Source: JAJTHC01 sp044348005 (GTDB taxonomy: Bacteria > Cyanobacteriota > Vampirovibrionia > Vampirovibrionales > JAJTHC01). From it: a DNA stretch of 19,903 nucleotides. A program made the translations under genes and the position numbers. The notes under the pieces are model-generated. The model had not been told where the DNA came from. It made no database searches and saw only the letters and a program-made list of their open reading frames with translations. The stretch covers positions 1 to 19,903 of the forward strand of contig JBIKTR010000023.1 of the NCBI GenBank assembly GCA_044348005.1. Direction: 5' to 3'. Below are positions 1 to 6,368 of the stretch, one piece after another; position 1 is the first letter of the stretch, and every line of letters begins with the position of its first letter.

Positions 1-14
1 CCAAAGGTGCAAGT

Positions 15-227
15 GGAACAAGCGAAGAGGTTGAGATGGGGGGTGGATTTTTAAGGAGGGGGGAAGAGAAGGAGAGCCGCAACAACTTCCTTCTCTTCCC
101 CCCTCCTTGAACCGCCTTTAGAGGTTTGGAGACCTTTGGCGGAGCAAAGGTCTCTGACAACCACCAGCTATAGAAACAAACTAGTAAACCCAAGCACCAG
201 CGTTAAAAGGGAGCAAGAAATCCAAAA
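15..227 (+). repeat. dispersed palindrome-rich repeat, copy 1
   Basis: About 200 bp that can be aligned by eye with a second copy near 15555-15763 in the same orientation. Shared blocks, in order: a G-rich ramp ending in a run of G's, ccgcctttagaggt, tttggcggagcaaaggtctc, and caccagcgt followed by aaaagg. This copy has a perfect 21-bp inverted repeat (53-73 with 88-108, 14-nt loop). It also has a perfect 10-bp inverted repeat (129-138 with 145-154). Compared with copy 2 it carries about 30 extra bases between two caccag motifs. Both copies lie 3' of a minus-strand gene. I see no transposase or convincing ORF in it. The rest of the left edge (228-330) holds only a 6-bp hairpin at 290-304. Confidence 0.75.
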
Positions 228-330
228 TCAGCAGAGCGGACGGCATTTACACCACCCGATAGACCCCACGACCCACAAACGCCAAGAAGCCTGCGTCTCG
301 CAGGACTTGCAACTGTTGCCGTATTTCGGA

Positions 331-1614
331 TTAGTCCTTAGTTTTTGACTGAATTTCAAGATATGCTTGATAGAAATTATGCCACATTTTAACTGTTTGA
401 AAACGCCTTTTAACTGTACTTTCGGCATTCAAACCATTTCTCTTCAAAATATCTTGGGGTATTTCTTTGTAGTTTTGGTATTGGTTTCTTGTATATCCAT
501 TAAAAATATCATTTGAATATATGGATTTAAACATTTCTTGAATAATATGACTTTCTGACAAGTTAGCAATCCTTGCTCCTTTTTTAGTTAAAGAATAGCA
601 ACCTGAATTTTTAGAGGATTCTTCTATTAATTTCATCCACTTAAGCGTGTTCAAGTAATAATCATGTTGTCGTGGTACAAAATCATAATTTTCAAAAAGT
701 TGTTCTTTTGTTAAATCTTGGTTAAACTGATTAACGAACTCAAGAAAGAGAGAGTATACTTTATCAAACTTATCCGCTTGTGGAAAGGGAATGTCAGGAT
801 CAGTATCTTCATAATTTATCGATATTGATTCTGGAATAACAGGCAAAGTGGCTTTTTTTTCTAATTTATATACCTTATAATCTTCATATACGAAGCGAGC
901 CTCACCTTTTTCATATATAAAAGGTATGAAATGAAACAGTCCCCCAATTCCATAAAAAAAGACATAGCTTCTAACTTCTTTTTTGTAAATCTGCTTAAAA
1001 TTAAGTTCGGGATACAAAAGTTGCCTTAGATTCATGTTGGACTTGAAATCCATTTTTGCCTCAATTAGGTATATAGATTTCTTCGTTTCATACCCTCCAT
1101 CTATCTCTACTTGAACACTTTCTACATTGTAACTTGTTGAAGTTTCGTTACTATTTTTTAATTCAAAAGAGAAAGGCTTACAATACTCCCGTCCTCTCAC
1201 AGTTAAATAAGCATCATCACCCATTAGATCTTTTAACATTCCAGAAGCCAAAGCCGCATCCAAAGCCTTACTTTCACTCGTTATTCTATCAGCGTCTAAA
1301 GTTGTTATTTCTTTAGGCAAGTGGAATGTTTTTGCATCTACCTGTGGCATTTGATCAAAATCTATCCTAACAAAAGGAGTCGTTTTAGCTATTTTATACT
1401 TTCCGTTTGAAATAGCTAGTATTGATAGACCATTATCTACAAATACATCTGGTACTGTCTCTAAGAAGTCCATTTTACACATTAAGCGTGGTTCGTGATA
1501 TTTCCTAATAGTTAGAGCAGAAATATCGAAGAAACCCTTCGTTTTAACTTCTTGTAGAATAGGTAGATCGTCAAATATTTTTTTCCATTTTTCGTTTATT
1601 TGGGAATTAGCCAT
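331..1614 (-). CDS. putative type II restriction endonuclease (427 aa)
   Basis: Probable restriction partner of the adjacent methyltransferase, cutting DNA left unmodified at the shared target. Starting at the ATG at 1614 (MANSQINEKW) gives an 8-bp ATGGCTAA overlap with the methyltransferase stop, typical of translational coupling. An upstream in-frame ATG at 1644 lies deeper in the neighbour and is less likely. The N-terminal half resembles, from memory, a family annotated as type II restriction enzymes (KWKKIFDDLPIL, EPRLMCKMDF). A candidate PD-(D/E)xK core is D172 in EIDGGY followed by E185-A-K187 after a hydrophobic strand. Residues about 310-355 look like a winged helix (LKWMKLIEES...YSLTKKGARIA). 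The gene is visibly more AT-rich than everything around it, suggesting separate acquisition. Specificity cannot be read from the sequence. The R-M role rests on context plus the motif. Confidence 0.7.
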   Translation of the reverse strand: MANSQINEKWKKIFDDLPILQEVKTKGFFDISALTIRKYHEPRLMCKMDFLETVPDVFVDNGLSILAISNGKYKIAKTTPFVRIDFDQMPQVDAKTFHLPKEITTLDADRITSESKALDAALASGMLKDLMGDDAYLTVRGREYCKPFSFELKNSNETSTSYNVESVQVEIDGGYETKKSIYLIEAKMDFKSNMNLRQLLYPELNFKQIYKKEVRSYVFFYGIGGLFHFIPFIYEKGEARFVYEDYKVYKLEKKATLPVIPESISINYEDTDPDIPFPQADKFDKVYSLFLEFVNQFNQDLTKEQLFENYDFVPRQHDYYLNTLKWMKLIEESSKNSGCYSLTKKGARIANLSESHIIQEMFKSIYSNDIFNGYTRNQYQNYKEIPQDILKRNGLNAESTVKRRFQTVKMWHNFYQAYLEIQSKTKD

Positions 1615-2452
1615 TTTTCGAAACCTTGGATTTTGGCTTACCACACTGCTTTAAAACTTTAAGCATTCTAGGTAAGGCGATCCCTTCCAGATACTCGCGG
1701 TTTTGGTCAATGCCAATGAAGGAGCGTCCGTGTTGCAAGGCCACTACCCCTGTCGTACCGCTTCCGCAAAAGGGGTCAAGCACCACGTCCCCCTTTAGGC
1801 TACTGGCAATTACAATGCGTCGTAACAGCAATTCAGGTTTTTGCGTCGGGTGTTTACCGTAGGCTTTTTCGTGGGTTTTGGGCGTGCCACTGGCCCACAC
1901 GCTTCGCATTTGTTTTTCAGGTTTTTTAATGAAGTCTTCTTCATGCCACACGCCGTTTTTCATTAACTCATAGTTAAAGGTGTGCTTGGCGGTTTTGCTT
2001 TTTCTCGCCCAAATTAGCGTTTCATGGCTGGCGGTAAACATACGGCAACTGAGGTTGGGGGCGGCGTTGGGCTTGAACCAGGCGACATCGTTAATCACGT
2101 GCCAGCCTTCGAGTTGTAGGGCGAATCCGCAGGCGTAAATGGAATGATAGGTGCCACTAATCCATAGGCTACCGTTGGGTTTTAGCACGCGGTGGCAGGC
2201 TTGAATCCACGCACGGTGAAAGTCGAAATCGGCTTGCACGCCGTTGCTTTTGTCCCACGCCCCTTTATTGACGCTCACTCGTTTCCCCGCATGGCAGGAA
2301 AAGCCGTTGTTGCTCAAGTTATAGGGGGGGTCCGCAAAAATAAGATCGACACTCGCTTCAGGCAAGTGGGCTAGGGTTTCTAGCACATCGCCTAAGTGCA
2401 AGCTTAGTGTGTCGTCTTGGTGCAATAACATGAGGGGGGCGGGGCTTTTCAT
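1607..2452 (-). CDS. DpnA-like beta-class DNA methyltransferase (N6-adenine or N4-cytosine)
   Basis: SAM-dependent DNA methyltransferase that would modify the host genome. The motif order is that of the beta class: catalytic motif IV DPPY at residues 41-44 near the N terminus, a target-recognition region, then the SAM-binding motif DPFCGSGTTG at 226-235, with HPTQKPE at 201-207 just before it. The segments SNNG, VSVNKGAWDK and APNLSCRMFTASHETLIWARK (about 131-151) recall DpnA (M.DpnIIB), which acts on GATC, more than M.HinfI. That comparison is from memory. At 281 aa the length is normal for the family. The start is preceded by GGAG, eight C's and TCACC. The DPPY codons contain a run of seven C's (2324-2330). 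The restriction gene follows with an 8-bp overlap. GATC specificity is an inference, supported by the GATC cluster upstream. Confidence 0.9.
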   Translation of the reverse strand: MKSPAPLMLLHQDDTLSLHLGDVLETLAHLPEASVDLIFADPPYNLSNNGFSCHAGKRVSVNKGAWDKSNGVQADFDFHRAWIQACHRVLKPNGSLWISGTYHSIYACGFALQLEGWHVINDVAWFKPNAAPNLSCRMFTASHETLIWARKSKTAKHTFNYELMKNGVWHEEDFIKKPEKQMRSVWASGTPKTHEKAYGKHPTQKPELLLRRIVIASSLKGDVVLDPFCGSGTTGVVALQHGRSFIGIDQNREYLEGIALPRMLKVLKQCGKPKSKVSKNG

Positions 2453-2457
2453 GGTGA

Positions 2458-2486
2458 GGGGGGGGCTCCGTGCGTTAGGGGGGGGG
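2458..2486. repeat. two long poly-G/C tracts in the methyltransferase leader
   Basis: On the plus strand there are eight G's at 2458-2465 and nine at 2478-2486, which are C runs in the methyltransferase transcript. The first sits between the GGAG ribosome-binding site and the ATG, so slippage would change the SD-to-start spacing. Together with the C7 inside the DPPY codons, the gene has three slippage-prone tracts. Confidence 0.7.
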
Positions 2487-2523
2487 CGTTCTTGCGGTGT
2501 CGAAAGAAGTCCTTCACAAAAGC

Positions 2524-2584
2524 GATCGGATCGTACGATCAGATCAGCCGAAGATCAAGGGCTTGATCTTTGCCATGTTTGATC
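2524..2584. promoter_or_regulatory. GATC-dense, palindromic control region upstream of the methyltransferase
   Basis: Seven GATC tetramers start at 2524, 2529, 2537, 2542, 2553, 2565 and 2581. About 0.2 would be expected by chance in 61 bp. The first four are placed symmetrically about the 12-bp palindrome gatcgtacgatc (2529-2540). The next two form an 8-bp-arm inverted repeat, agatcaag/cttgatct, at 2552-2569. A weak minus-strand promoter (TTTACA, 17 bp, AAAGAT) can be read through the cluster. The location suggests a methylation-sensitive operator or protein-binding array. A Dam-like SeqA-type role or an origin fragment cannot be excluded. Confidence 0.55.
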
Positions 2585-2725
2585 GGCGTGTAAAATTGTT
2601 ACATTGCCGTGAAAAATAGTGCACTTTACGCACTGGGCAAAGGGCTTAAAAATAGGGTATACTGAAAAAGAGTGGCTTTTTTCAACAGGCCTTCACACCC
2701 TCACAAAACTCCTTGAAAATCGAGT

Positions 2726-2911
2726 AAAAAACCGACTTTCGTGGCCAAAAAACCGACTTTCGTGGCCAAAAAACAGACTTTCGTGGCCAGAAAACCGACT
2801 TTTGTGGCCAGAAAACCGACTTTCGTGGCCAAAAAACCGACTTTCGTGGCCAAAAAACCGACTTTCGTGGCCAAAAAACCGACTTTCGTGGCCAAAAAAC
2901 AGACTTTCGTG
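2726..2911. repeat. 21-bp tandem minisatellite with phased A-tracts, 8.9 copies
   Basis: Each unit is six A's followed by ccgactttcgtggcc. There are eight full units and a partial ninth (2894-2911) that ends where the sequence diverges. Variants: units 3 and 9 read cagac instead of ccgac, units 4 and 5 begin agaaaa, and unit 4 has ttttg. There are no spacers, so this is not CRISPR. The period of 21 bp equals two helical turns, so the A-tracts lie on one face and the DNA should be intrinsically curved. Because the period is divisible by three, several frames stay open across it. I treat those ORFs as by-products. The flanking stretch 2585-2725 shows no gene. Confidence 0.9.
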
Positions 2912-2959
2912 TGTCGGAAATTAGGCCATTTTTACATCTTTAGAACCTTCTACGCGTCA

Positions 2960-4600
2960 CTACGCCCCCCACGGAAAAGGCGACGTCCATTTTGGTTTGG
3001 CGGGTTTTGAAGGCGCTTTGCCCACAGGCGTCGCGGGAAGCGTCCCCTCCTCTTCCGCAAAAGACCCAAAAAAGTCCCCCCACCCCATCGGATCTTCAGG
3101 ATCCACCGCCTCTTCTGGCGAAGATGCAAGCGCATCAAGCGTTTGAGCTTCATCGTTAGAAGATCCGCCAAAGAAGCCCGAAAAGGCCTTAAACCCTTGC
3201 GCCATCTGAAAAATCTGCGAAAAATCTCCCAGCAGTGCCTGCCCCATTTCAGCCGAAATCCCTGCCCCCCTAAACAAACGGGCTTGCCGACTCGCCGAAT
3301 CCAGCACGAGGCTTGGGTTTTGGACTTCTTGGGCGTTCATTGAAGCCAGCAACGCCTTCCACTGACGCAACTTCTGCTTGTGATCCGTCCCTGCGCTGTG
3401 GCGGTCTTGGGCGTTTATCTGCATCATGGGGAGCATCGCCAAAATCGTCCCCATACCCCCCATTTTCTGAATGCCTTCTTGCACGTTGAGGTAGTCCCGA
3501 AAGTTCAACTCGCCGTTTATCATACGCGCCATAACGCTTGCCAGGCTTGCTTCTTGGTGAGATGCCATGGCTTTTTCAAACAAGGTGGCTAAATCCCCCA
3601 TGCCCATGAGCCGTTGCGCCATGCGATCAGGGTGAAACGGCTCCAAATCGTTGGGGGTTTCGCCGGTGCCTAAAAACTGAATCGCAATGCCCGTGGCTTC
3701 GCGAATAGACAACATGGCACCGCCCTTGGTGTCGCCGTCCATTTTAGAAAGCACACAGCCCGTGACGCCGATTTGCAGATGAAAAGCTTCCACCACATTC
3801 ACCGATTCTTGCCCGATCATGGCGTCCACCACCAGCAATACATCGGTGGGTTTGTGGCGATGCTTTAAAATCAGCAAGTCCGCCATGGTTTGGGTGTCCG
3901 CTTGTAAACGCCCAGCGGTGTCGACAATCACGTGCGTGGCTCCTGCTTTTTTGGCGTATTCAAGGCCTTGGGCGACGACCTCAAGCATCGAAGTGGCGGA
4001 TTCGTCCGTGTAAACGCCAATGCCGAGGCGTTCGCCCAAAATGGCGAGCTGTTGCATCGCTGCAGGGCGTACGGTGTCCGCCGCAATCAGAAAGGGAACG
4101 ATACTTGGATTTTGAAGGGGGGAGCTGGTGTTTCCCTCACCCTGCAATTTTTCTAAGGAAGATGAGCCTAAGGGAGAGGGTAAGTCCTCTTGTGATTTTA
4201 GCCACAACGCCAACTTGGCGGCTGTGGTGGTTTTGCCCGCCCCTTGCAAGCCACACATGAGTATAATGGCTGGATGTTCAGGCGTAAAACTGTCTCGTTT
4301 TTCTTCGCACACGGCGTTGAGCGGGCTTTGGGCCTCCCCAAGCAGGTCTCGGAGTTCTTGGTGCATCAGCCCCATGAACTGATCTTCCGCGTCCCACCCG
4401 TCGAGTTGCGTTGAGCTCAACGCTTTTTCACGCACCCGTTTGACGAATTGTCGAGCCACTCGAAAGCTCACATCCGCTTCGAGCAGGGCGTTTCGCAGGA
4501 CTTGGCAGGCGTCTTGCACGGCGGATTCGTCAAGGGTTTTGGCCGAGCCTTTAAACAGTGAACTCATGCTCGTGAAAGAGGTGCTTAGGGTGTCAAACAT
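2960..4600 (-). CDS. ffh: signal recognition particle GTPase Ffh (SRP54), with insertion and extended tail
   Basis: Binds 4.5S RNA and the signal sequences of nascent membrane proteins, and delivers ribosomes to FtsY at the membrane. The start at 4600 (MFDTLSTSF) follows AAAAAGGA; an upstream in-frame ATG at 4648 overlaps the -10 box. Domains: N-domain helices about 1-100, and a G domain with GLQGAGKTTT (117-126), DTVRPAA (175-181), DTAGRL (227-232) and SKMDGDTKGG (285-294). The methionine-bearing M domain is from about 335. The RNA-binding SRxxRIAxGSG motif is kept in diverged form as SRQARLFRGAG (437-447). Two oddities: about 34 residues (136-170) are inserted between the P-loop and the DTxRPAA motif, encoded by a palindromic element, and there is an acidic then basic tail (about 480-546). 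At 546 aa it is roughly 100 aa longer than usual. It ends in tandem stops TAG TGA. Confidence 0.93.
   Translation of the reverse strand: MFDTLSTSFTSMSSLFKGSAKTLDESAVQDACQVLRNALLEADVSFRVARQFVKRVREKALSSTQLDGWDAEDQFMGLMHQELRDLLGEAQSPLNAVCEEKRDSFTPEHPAIILMCGLQGAGKTTTAAKLALWLKSQEDLPSPLGSSSLEKLQGEGNTSSPLQNPSIVPFLIAADTVRPAAMQQLAILGERLGIGVYTDESATSMLEVVAQGLEYAKKAGATHVIVDTAGRLQADTQTMADLLILKHRHKPTDVLLVVDAMIGQESVNVVEAFHLQIGVTGCVLSKMDGDTKGGAMLSIREATGIAIQFLGTGETPNDLEPFHPDRMAQRLMGMGDLATLFEKAMASHQEASLASVMARMINGELNFRDYLNVQEGIQKMGGMGTILAMLPMMQINAQDRHSAGTDHKQKLRQWKALLASMNAQEVQNPSLVLDSASRQARLFRGAGISAEMGQALLGDFSQIFQMAQGFKAFSGFFGGSSNDEAQTLDALASSPEEAVDPEDPMGWGDFFGSFAEEEGTLPATPVGKAPSKPAKPKWTSPFPWGA
4134..4180 (-). 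repeat. palindromic element inserted in frame in ffh
   Basis: Inside the extra ffh segment, ccctcaccct (4134-4143) faces agggagaggg (4171-4180) as a 10-bp inverted repeat with one mismatch. The encoded LPSPLG...QGEGN peptide has the low-complexity look of coding-region palindromic repeats, as in the Rickettsia palindromic elements. It falls between two conserved GTPase motifs and leaves the frame intact. Confidence 0.55.
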
Positions 4601-4630
4601 ATTAAAATCCTTTTTGATCAATTGGGATTT

Positions 4631-4636
4631 ATTATA
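4631..4636 (-). promoter_or_regulatory. ffh promoter -10 box
   Basis: A perfect TATAAT on the minus strand, 30 bp upstream of the ffh ATG, predicts a leader of about 24 nt. The -35 is poor (TTCTAT at 18 bp). The call rests on the -10 match and its position. Confidence 0.5.
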
Positions 4637-4689
4637 CCTCAAACGCACAAGGACATAGAACTTGTAGCGATGGGTAATTTATGCTAGCC

Positions 4690-4868
4690 TAATAAAAACC
4701 TTTAAAGGGTTGCTTATATAGCAACACCCCCATTCTGTAACAGAAAGGAGGTGAGCTAAAATGATTACATCAGAAACACTACTTCTGCTGATAATCTTCT
4801 TATTAGTCTTAAAAAGCTAAGAAGATAGCGTGGAGTCTTCAAGTCTCGAACACTTGGGGACTCCCCCT
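4690..4868 (-). ncRNA. predicted antisense RNA (candidate antitoxin)
   Basis: Inferred from the minus-strand promoter at 4903-4875. It would cover the micropeptide terminator, ORF and RBS. It could end after the gttgct/agcaac hairpin (about 4710-4726), where the minus strand reads into a T-rich stretch (tttttatt). Both ends are predictions from motifs. An RNA reading through towards ffh is equally possible. Confidence 0.35.
4761..4820 (+). CDS. 19-aa hydrophobic micropeptide, candidate type I toxin
   Basis: A 20-codon ORF encoding MITSETLLLLIIFLLVLKS: a short polar N terminus with one acidic residue, an unbroken hydrophobic stretch of about 13 residues that could span a membrane, and a C-terminal lysine. 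It follows an almost ideal ribosome-binding site (gaaaggaggtgagct, ending 4 bases before the ATG), the strongest in the window. A small hairpin (gttgct/agcaac, about 4710-4726) lies 5' of the RBS, and an intrinsic terminator starts 12 bp after the stop. A consensus-like minus-strand promoter just past the terminator would make an antisense RNA over the ORF. This composition and layout match small holin-like, Fst/TxpA-type type I toxins. No homologue is claimed. A leader peptide is the main alternative. Confidence 0.6.
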   Translation: MITSETLLLLIIFLLVLKS

Positions 4869-4872
4869 TTTT
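4832..4872 (+). terminator. intrinsic terminator of the micropeptide transcript
   Basis: ggagtcttcaagt (4832-4844) pairs with acttggggactcc (4852-4864) over 13 bp, two of them G-U in RNA, around the loop ctcgaac. Three C's and five T's (4868-4872) follow. It is a textbook Rho-independent terminator, which supports a discrete short RNA. Confidence 0.85.
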
Positions 4873-4874
4873 AC

Positions 4875-4903
4875 ATTGTGTCAAATGTGGTGAGCTTTGT
4901 CAA
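4875..4903 (-). promoter_or_regulatory. antisense promoter facing the micropeptide gene
   Basis: On the minus strand a perfect TTGACA (4903-4898), a 17-bp spacer, and CACAAT (4880-4875). The predicted start near 4868 lies in the U-tract of the facing terminator, so the transcript would run through the terminator stem and the whole ORF in antisense. Confidence 0.5.
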
Positions 4904-4928
4904 GGGGTTTAGCTTTACCCCCTTTTTT
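4902..4928 (+). terminator. possible second terminator
   Basis: aaggggt (4902-4908) can pair with acccctt, with one bulged C (4917-4924), overlapping and followed by a run of six T's (4923-4928). It is weaker than the upstream terminator and overlaps the antisense -35 box. The remaining 4929-5060 shows no gene or strong signal. Confidence 0.35.
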
Positions 4929-5060
4929 GGATGGGTCTGGTAAACTTTAGCTAATTTTATGATGGGCTAAAGCATTATGAATACAGGCGATGAGGCTATT
5001 TATTCGTTTAAACGGCATCAGAATCTTTTGTACAGAAGTTAAAAACCACGTTGTAACAGA

Positions 5061-5867
5061 TTAAATGCGCAGTAACAGACTTAACATTAAATGGCGGATC
5101 AACGGAAAAAGTGTTGGAACCGTCACAAAAAAAATGATTAAGCCCAACACGGGCTTAATGCTTGCACTGAGCTGAAAAACGGGGATCTGTTGAGCCGTTT
5201 TATTGACAATGCCTAAAATACAATCCATTAAAATGGTGGTGATGTAAAACGGTGCGGAAATCAACATGGCTAAAGGAATCATCGACGCGGAAGCATCCAC
5301 CCACTGGTACACGGTAATCACCTTAAAAAATGCCACGTTTAACACATGTAAGGGCACCAAGGCAAGGCTTTTGTCCACGGTTTTTAGCAACAGTTCAATC
5401 CCCCCAACATAAACGAACACGATTGAAGCAATGCCACTAAAAATAGGCCCCATAATCGCGGAACTTTGCTTGGTGGAAGGATCCATCATATTGGCCATTT
5501 GAAGCCCGATTTGCATGGTAATAAAGCCCCCTGCCATAGAAATGGCTTCAAAAATCAGACGCATGGCAAAGCCAATAAATAAGCCTAATACAATGTTGAC
5601 GACCATCAACATCATAAACTCCGTGACGACCGTATTTTTTAACACCCGCGCGGACGCCTGCACCGAAGGGTGCGACATCAGTGCCACGCTTAACATTAAC
5701 AGTAATCCCATTTTAAATTGAACGGGGACATCCTTACGGCTTAATACTGGGGCAATGCTGATGAATCCCCCCAAGCGACACAACACCAACAGCCCTGCAT
5801 CAATGCCACCATTGGCTTGCGCATGAAGGACGTGAAAGCCCTGTAGTAATGCTTCAAAACCAGCCAT
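5061..5867 (-). CDS. fliR: flagellar export-gate protein FliR
   Basis: Polytopic inner-membrane component of the flagellar type III export gate, assembling with FliP and FliQ. At 268 aa it is of normal FliR length. The diagnostic central block GFAMRLIFEAISMAGG...IGLQMANMMDPSTKQSSAIMG lies at about residues 98-140. Hydrophobic segments run throughout, with a last one near 240-262. The start codon shares one base with the fliQ stop (TAATG), so it is translationally coupled. No flhB or flhA follows. The operon ends here, with about 460 bp to ffh. A non-flagellar type III SctT is the alternative, but fliO upstream favours a flagellum. Confidence 0.93.
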   Translation of the reverse strand: MAGFEALLQGFHVLHAQANGGIDAGLLVLCRLGGFISIAPVLSRKDVPVQFKMGLLLMLSVALMSHPSVQASARVLKNTVVTEFMMLMVVNIVLGLFIGFAMRLIFEAISMAGGFITMQIGLQMANMMDPSTKQSSAIMGPIFSGIASIVFVYVGGIELLLKTVDKSLALVPLHVLNVAFFKVITVYQWVDASASMIPLAMLISAPFYITTILMDCILGIVNKTAQQIPVFQLSASIKPVLGLIIFFVTVPTLFPLIRHLMLSLLLRI

Positions 5868-6277
5868 TACGGGGTATCCACCGTTTTACGACTGGCTTGC
5901 GTGGCTTGGCGGGTTTGGCGTTTTTCTTGCATCAGCATGACGGTGCCTTGTTCGCCCGCCTTTTTTTCGTACCCCGCGTTTTTGGGTTGTGGAGCCATTA
6001 AAAAAGGCCCTGTAGTAGGCACCACTTGAAACGCCACCTGCATGGATTCTCGCACATACTGCCCCGACATTTCAAGCATGGTTCCCCCTGCTAGAATCAA
6101 AATCAAAAACACGGCAATCATTTTAGGGACGGCTGAAAGGGTTTGTTCTTGGACTTGGGTGACGGCTTGCAAAATCCCCACCACAAGCCCAATGACTGCT
6201 GCGGCAAGAATTGGCGGCATGGAAAGTAGGAGGCTCAGTAAAATACCTTGTCTGACGTGTTCAAGTAGGTAATCCAT
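5867..6277 (-). CDS. fliQ: flagellar export-gate protein FliQ with C-terminal extension
   Basis: Small two-helix subunit of the export gate. Residues 1-88 match the family: helix 1 about 12-38 (GILLSLLLSMPPILAAAVIGLVVG), the conserved ILQAVTQVQEQTLSAVPK, then helix 2 about 53-70. FliQ is normally about 90 aa. Here a further ~48 residues follow, proline-rich then strongly charged and glutamine/arginine-rich (KRQTRQATQASRKTVDTP). The tail is hydrophilic and would be cytoplasmic or disordered. It lies 91 bp downstream of fliP and is coupled to fliR by TAATG. A six-C run sits just before the start. Confidence 0.92.
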   Translation of the reverse strand: MDYLLEHVRQGILLSLLLSMPPILAAAVIGLVVGILQAVTQVQEQTLSAVPKMIAVFLILILAGGTMLEMSGQYVRESMQVAFQVVPTTGPFLMAPQPKNAGYEKKAGEQGTVMLMQEKRQTRQATQASRKTVDTP

Positions 6278-6368
6278 GGAAGGGGGGCTTTCTTGTTAGA
6301 GTGGGGGGGGAGTGGGGCGGAGGCGAAAAAACAGGGCCACGAGACAAACGATGCAAAGGCTTAAGGGC

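Noticed and set aside
1615..1644. Longer N terminus for the restriction gene from ATG 1644
   Set aside because: It would start 38 bp inside the methyltransferase and adds residues that only translate the neighbour in another frame. The ATG at 1614 gives a normal short overlap.
2726..2911. CRISPR array
   Set aside because: Units are directly abutting with no spacers, and there are no cas genes.
2521..2911. Chromosomal replication origin (GATC cluster plus tandem array)
   Set aside because: No DnaA boxes of the TTATCCACA type were seen and no dnaA, dnaN or gidA is nearby. The R-M context explains the GATC sites better.
2619..3010. Open frames on both strands across the 21-bp array encoding heptapeptide repeats (NRLSWPK, KKPTFVA, ATKVGFL)
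   Set aside because: A 21-bp period keeps several frames open automatically. None has a convincing ribosome-binding site or non-repeat domain.
4709..4830. Attenuator leader peptide controlling a downstream gene
   Set aside because: There is no downstream plus-strand gene. The next genes are on the other strand and the peptide has no run of a regulatory codon for one amino acid other than leucine. Kept only as an alternative.
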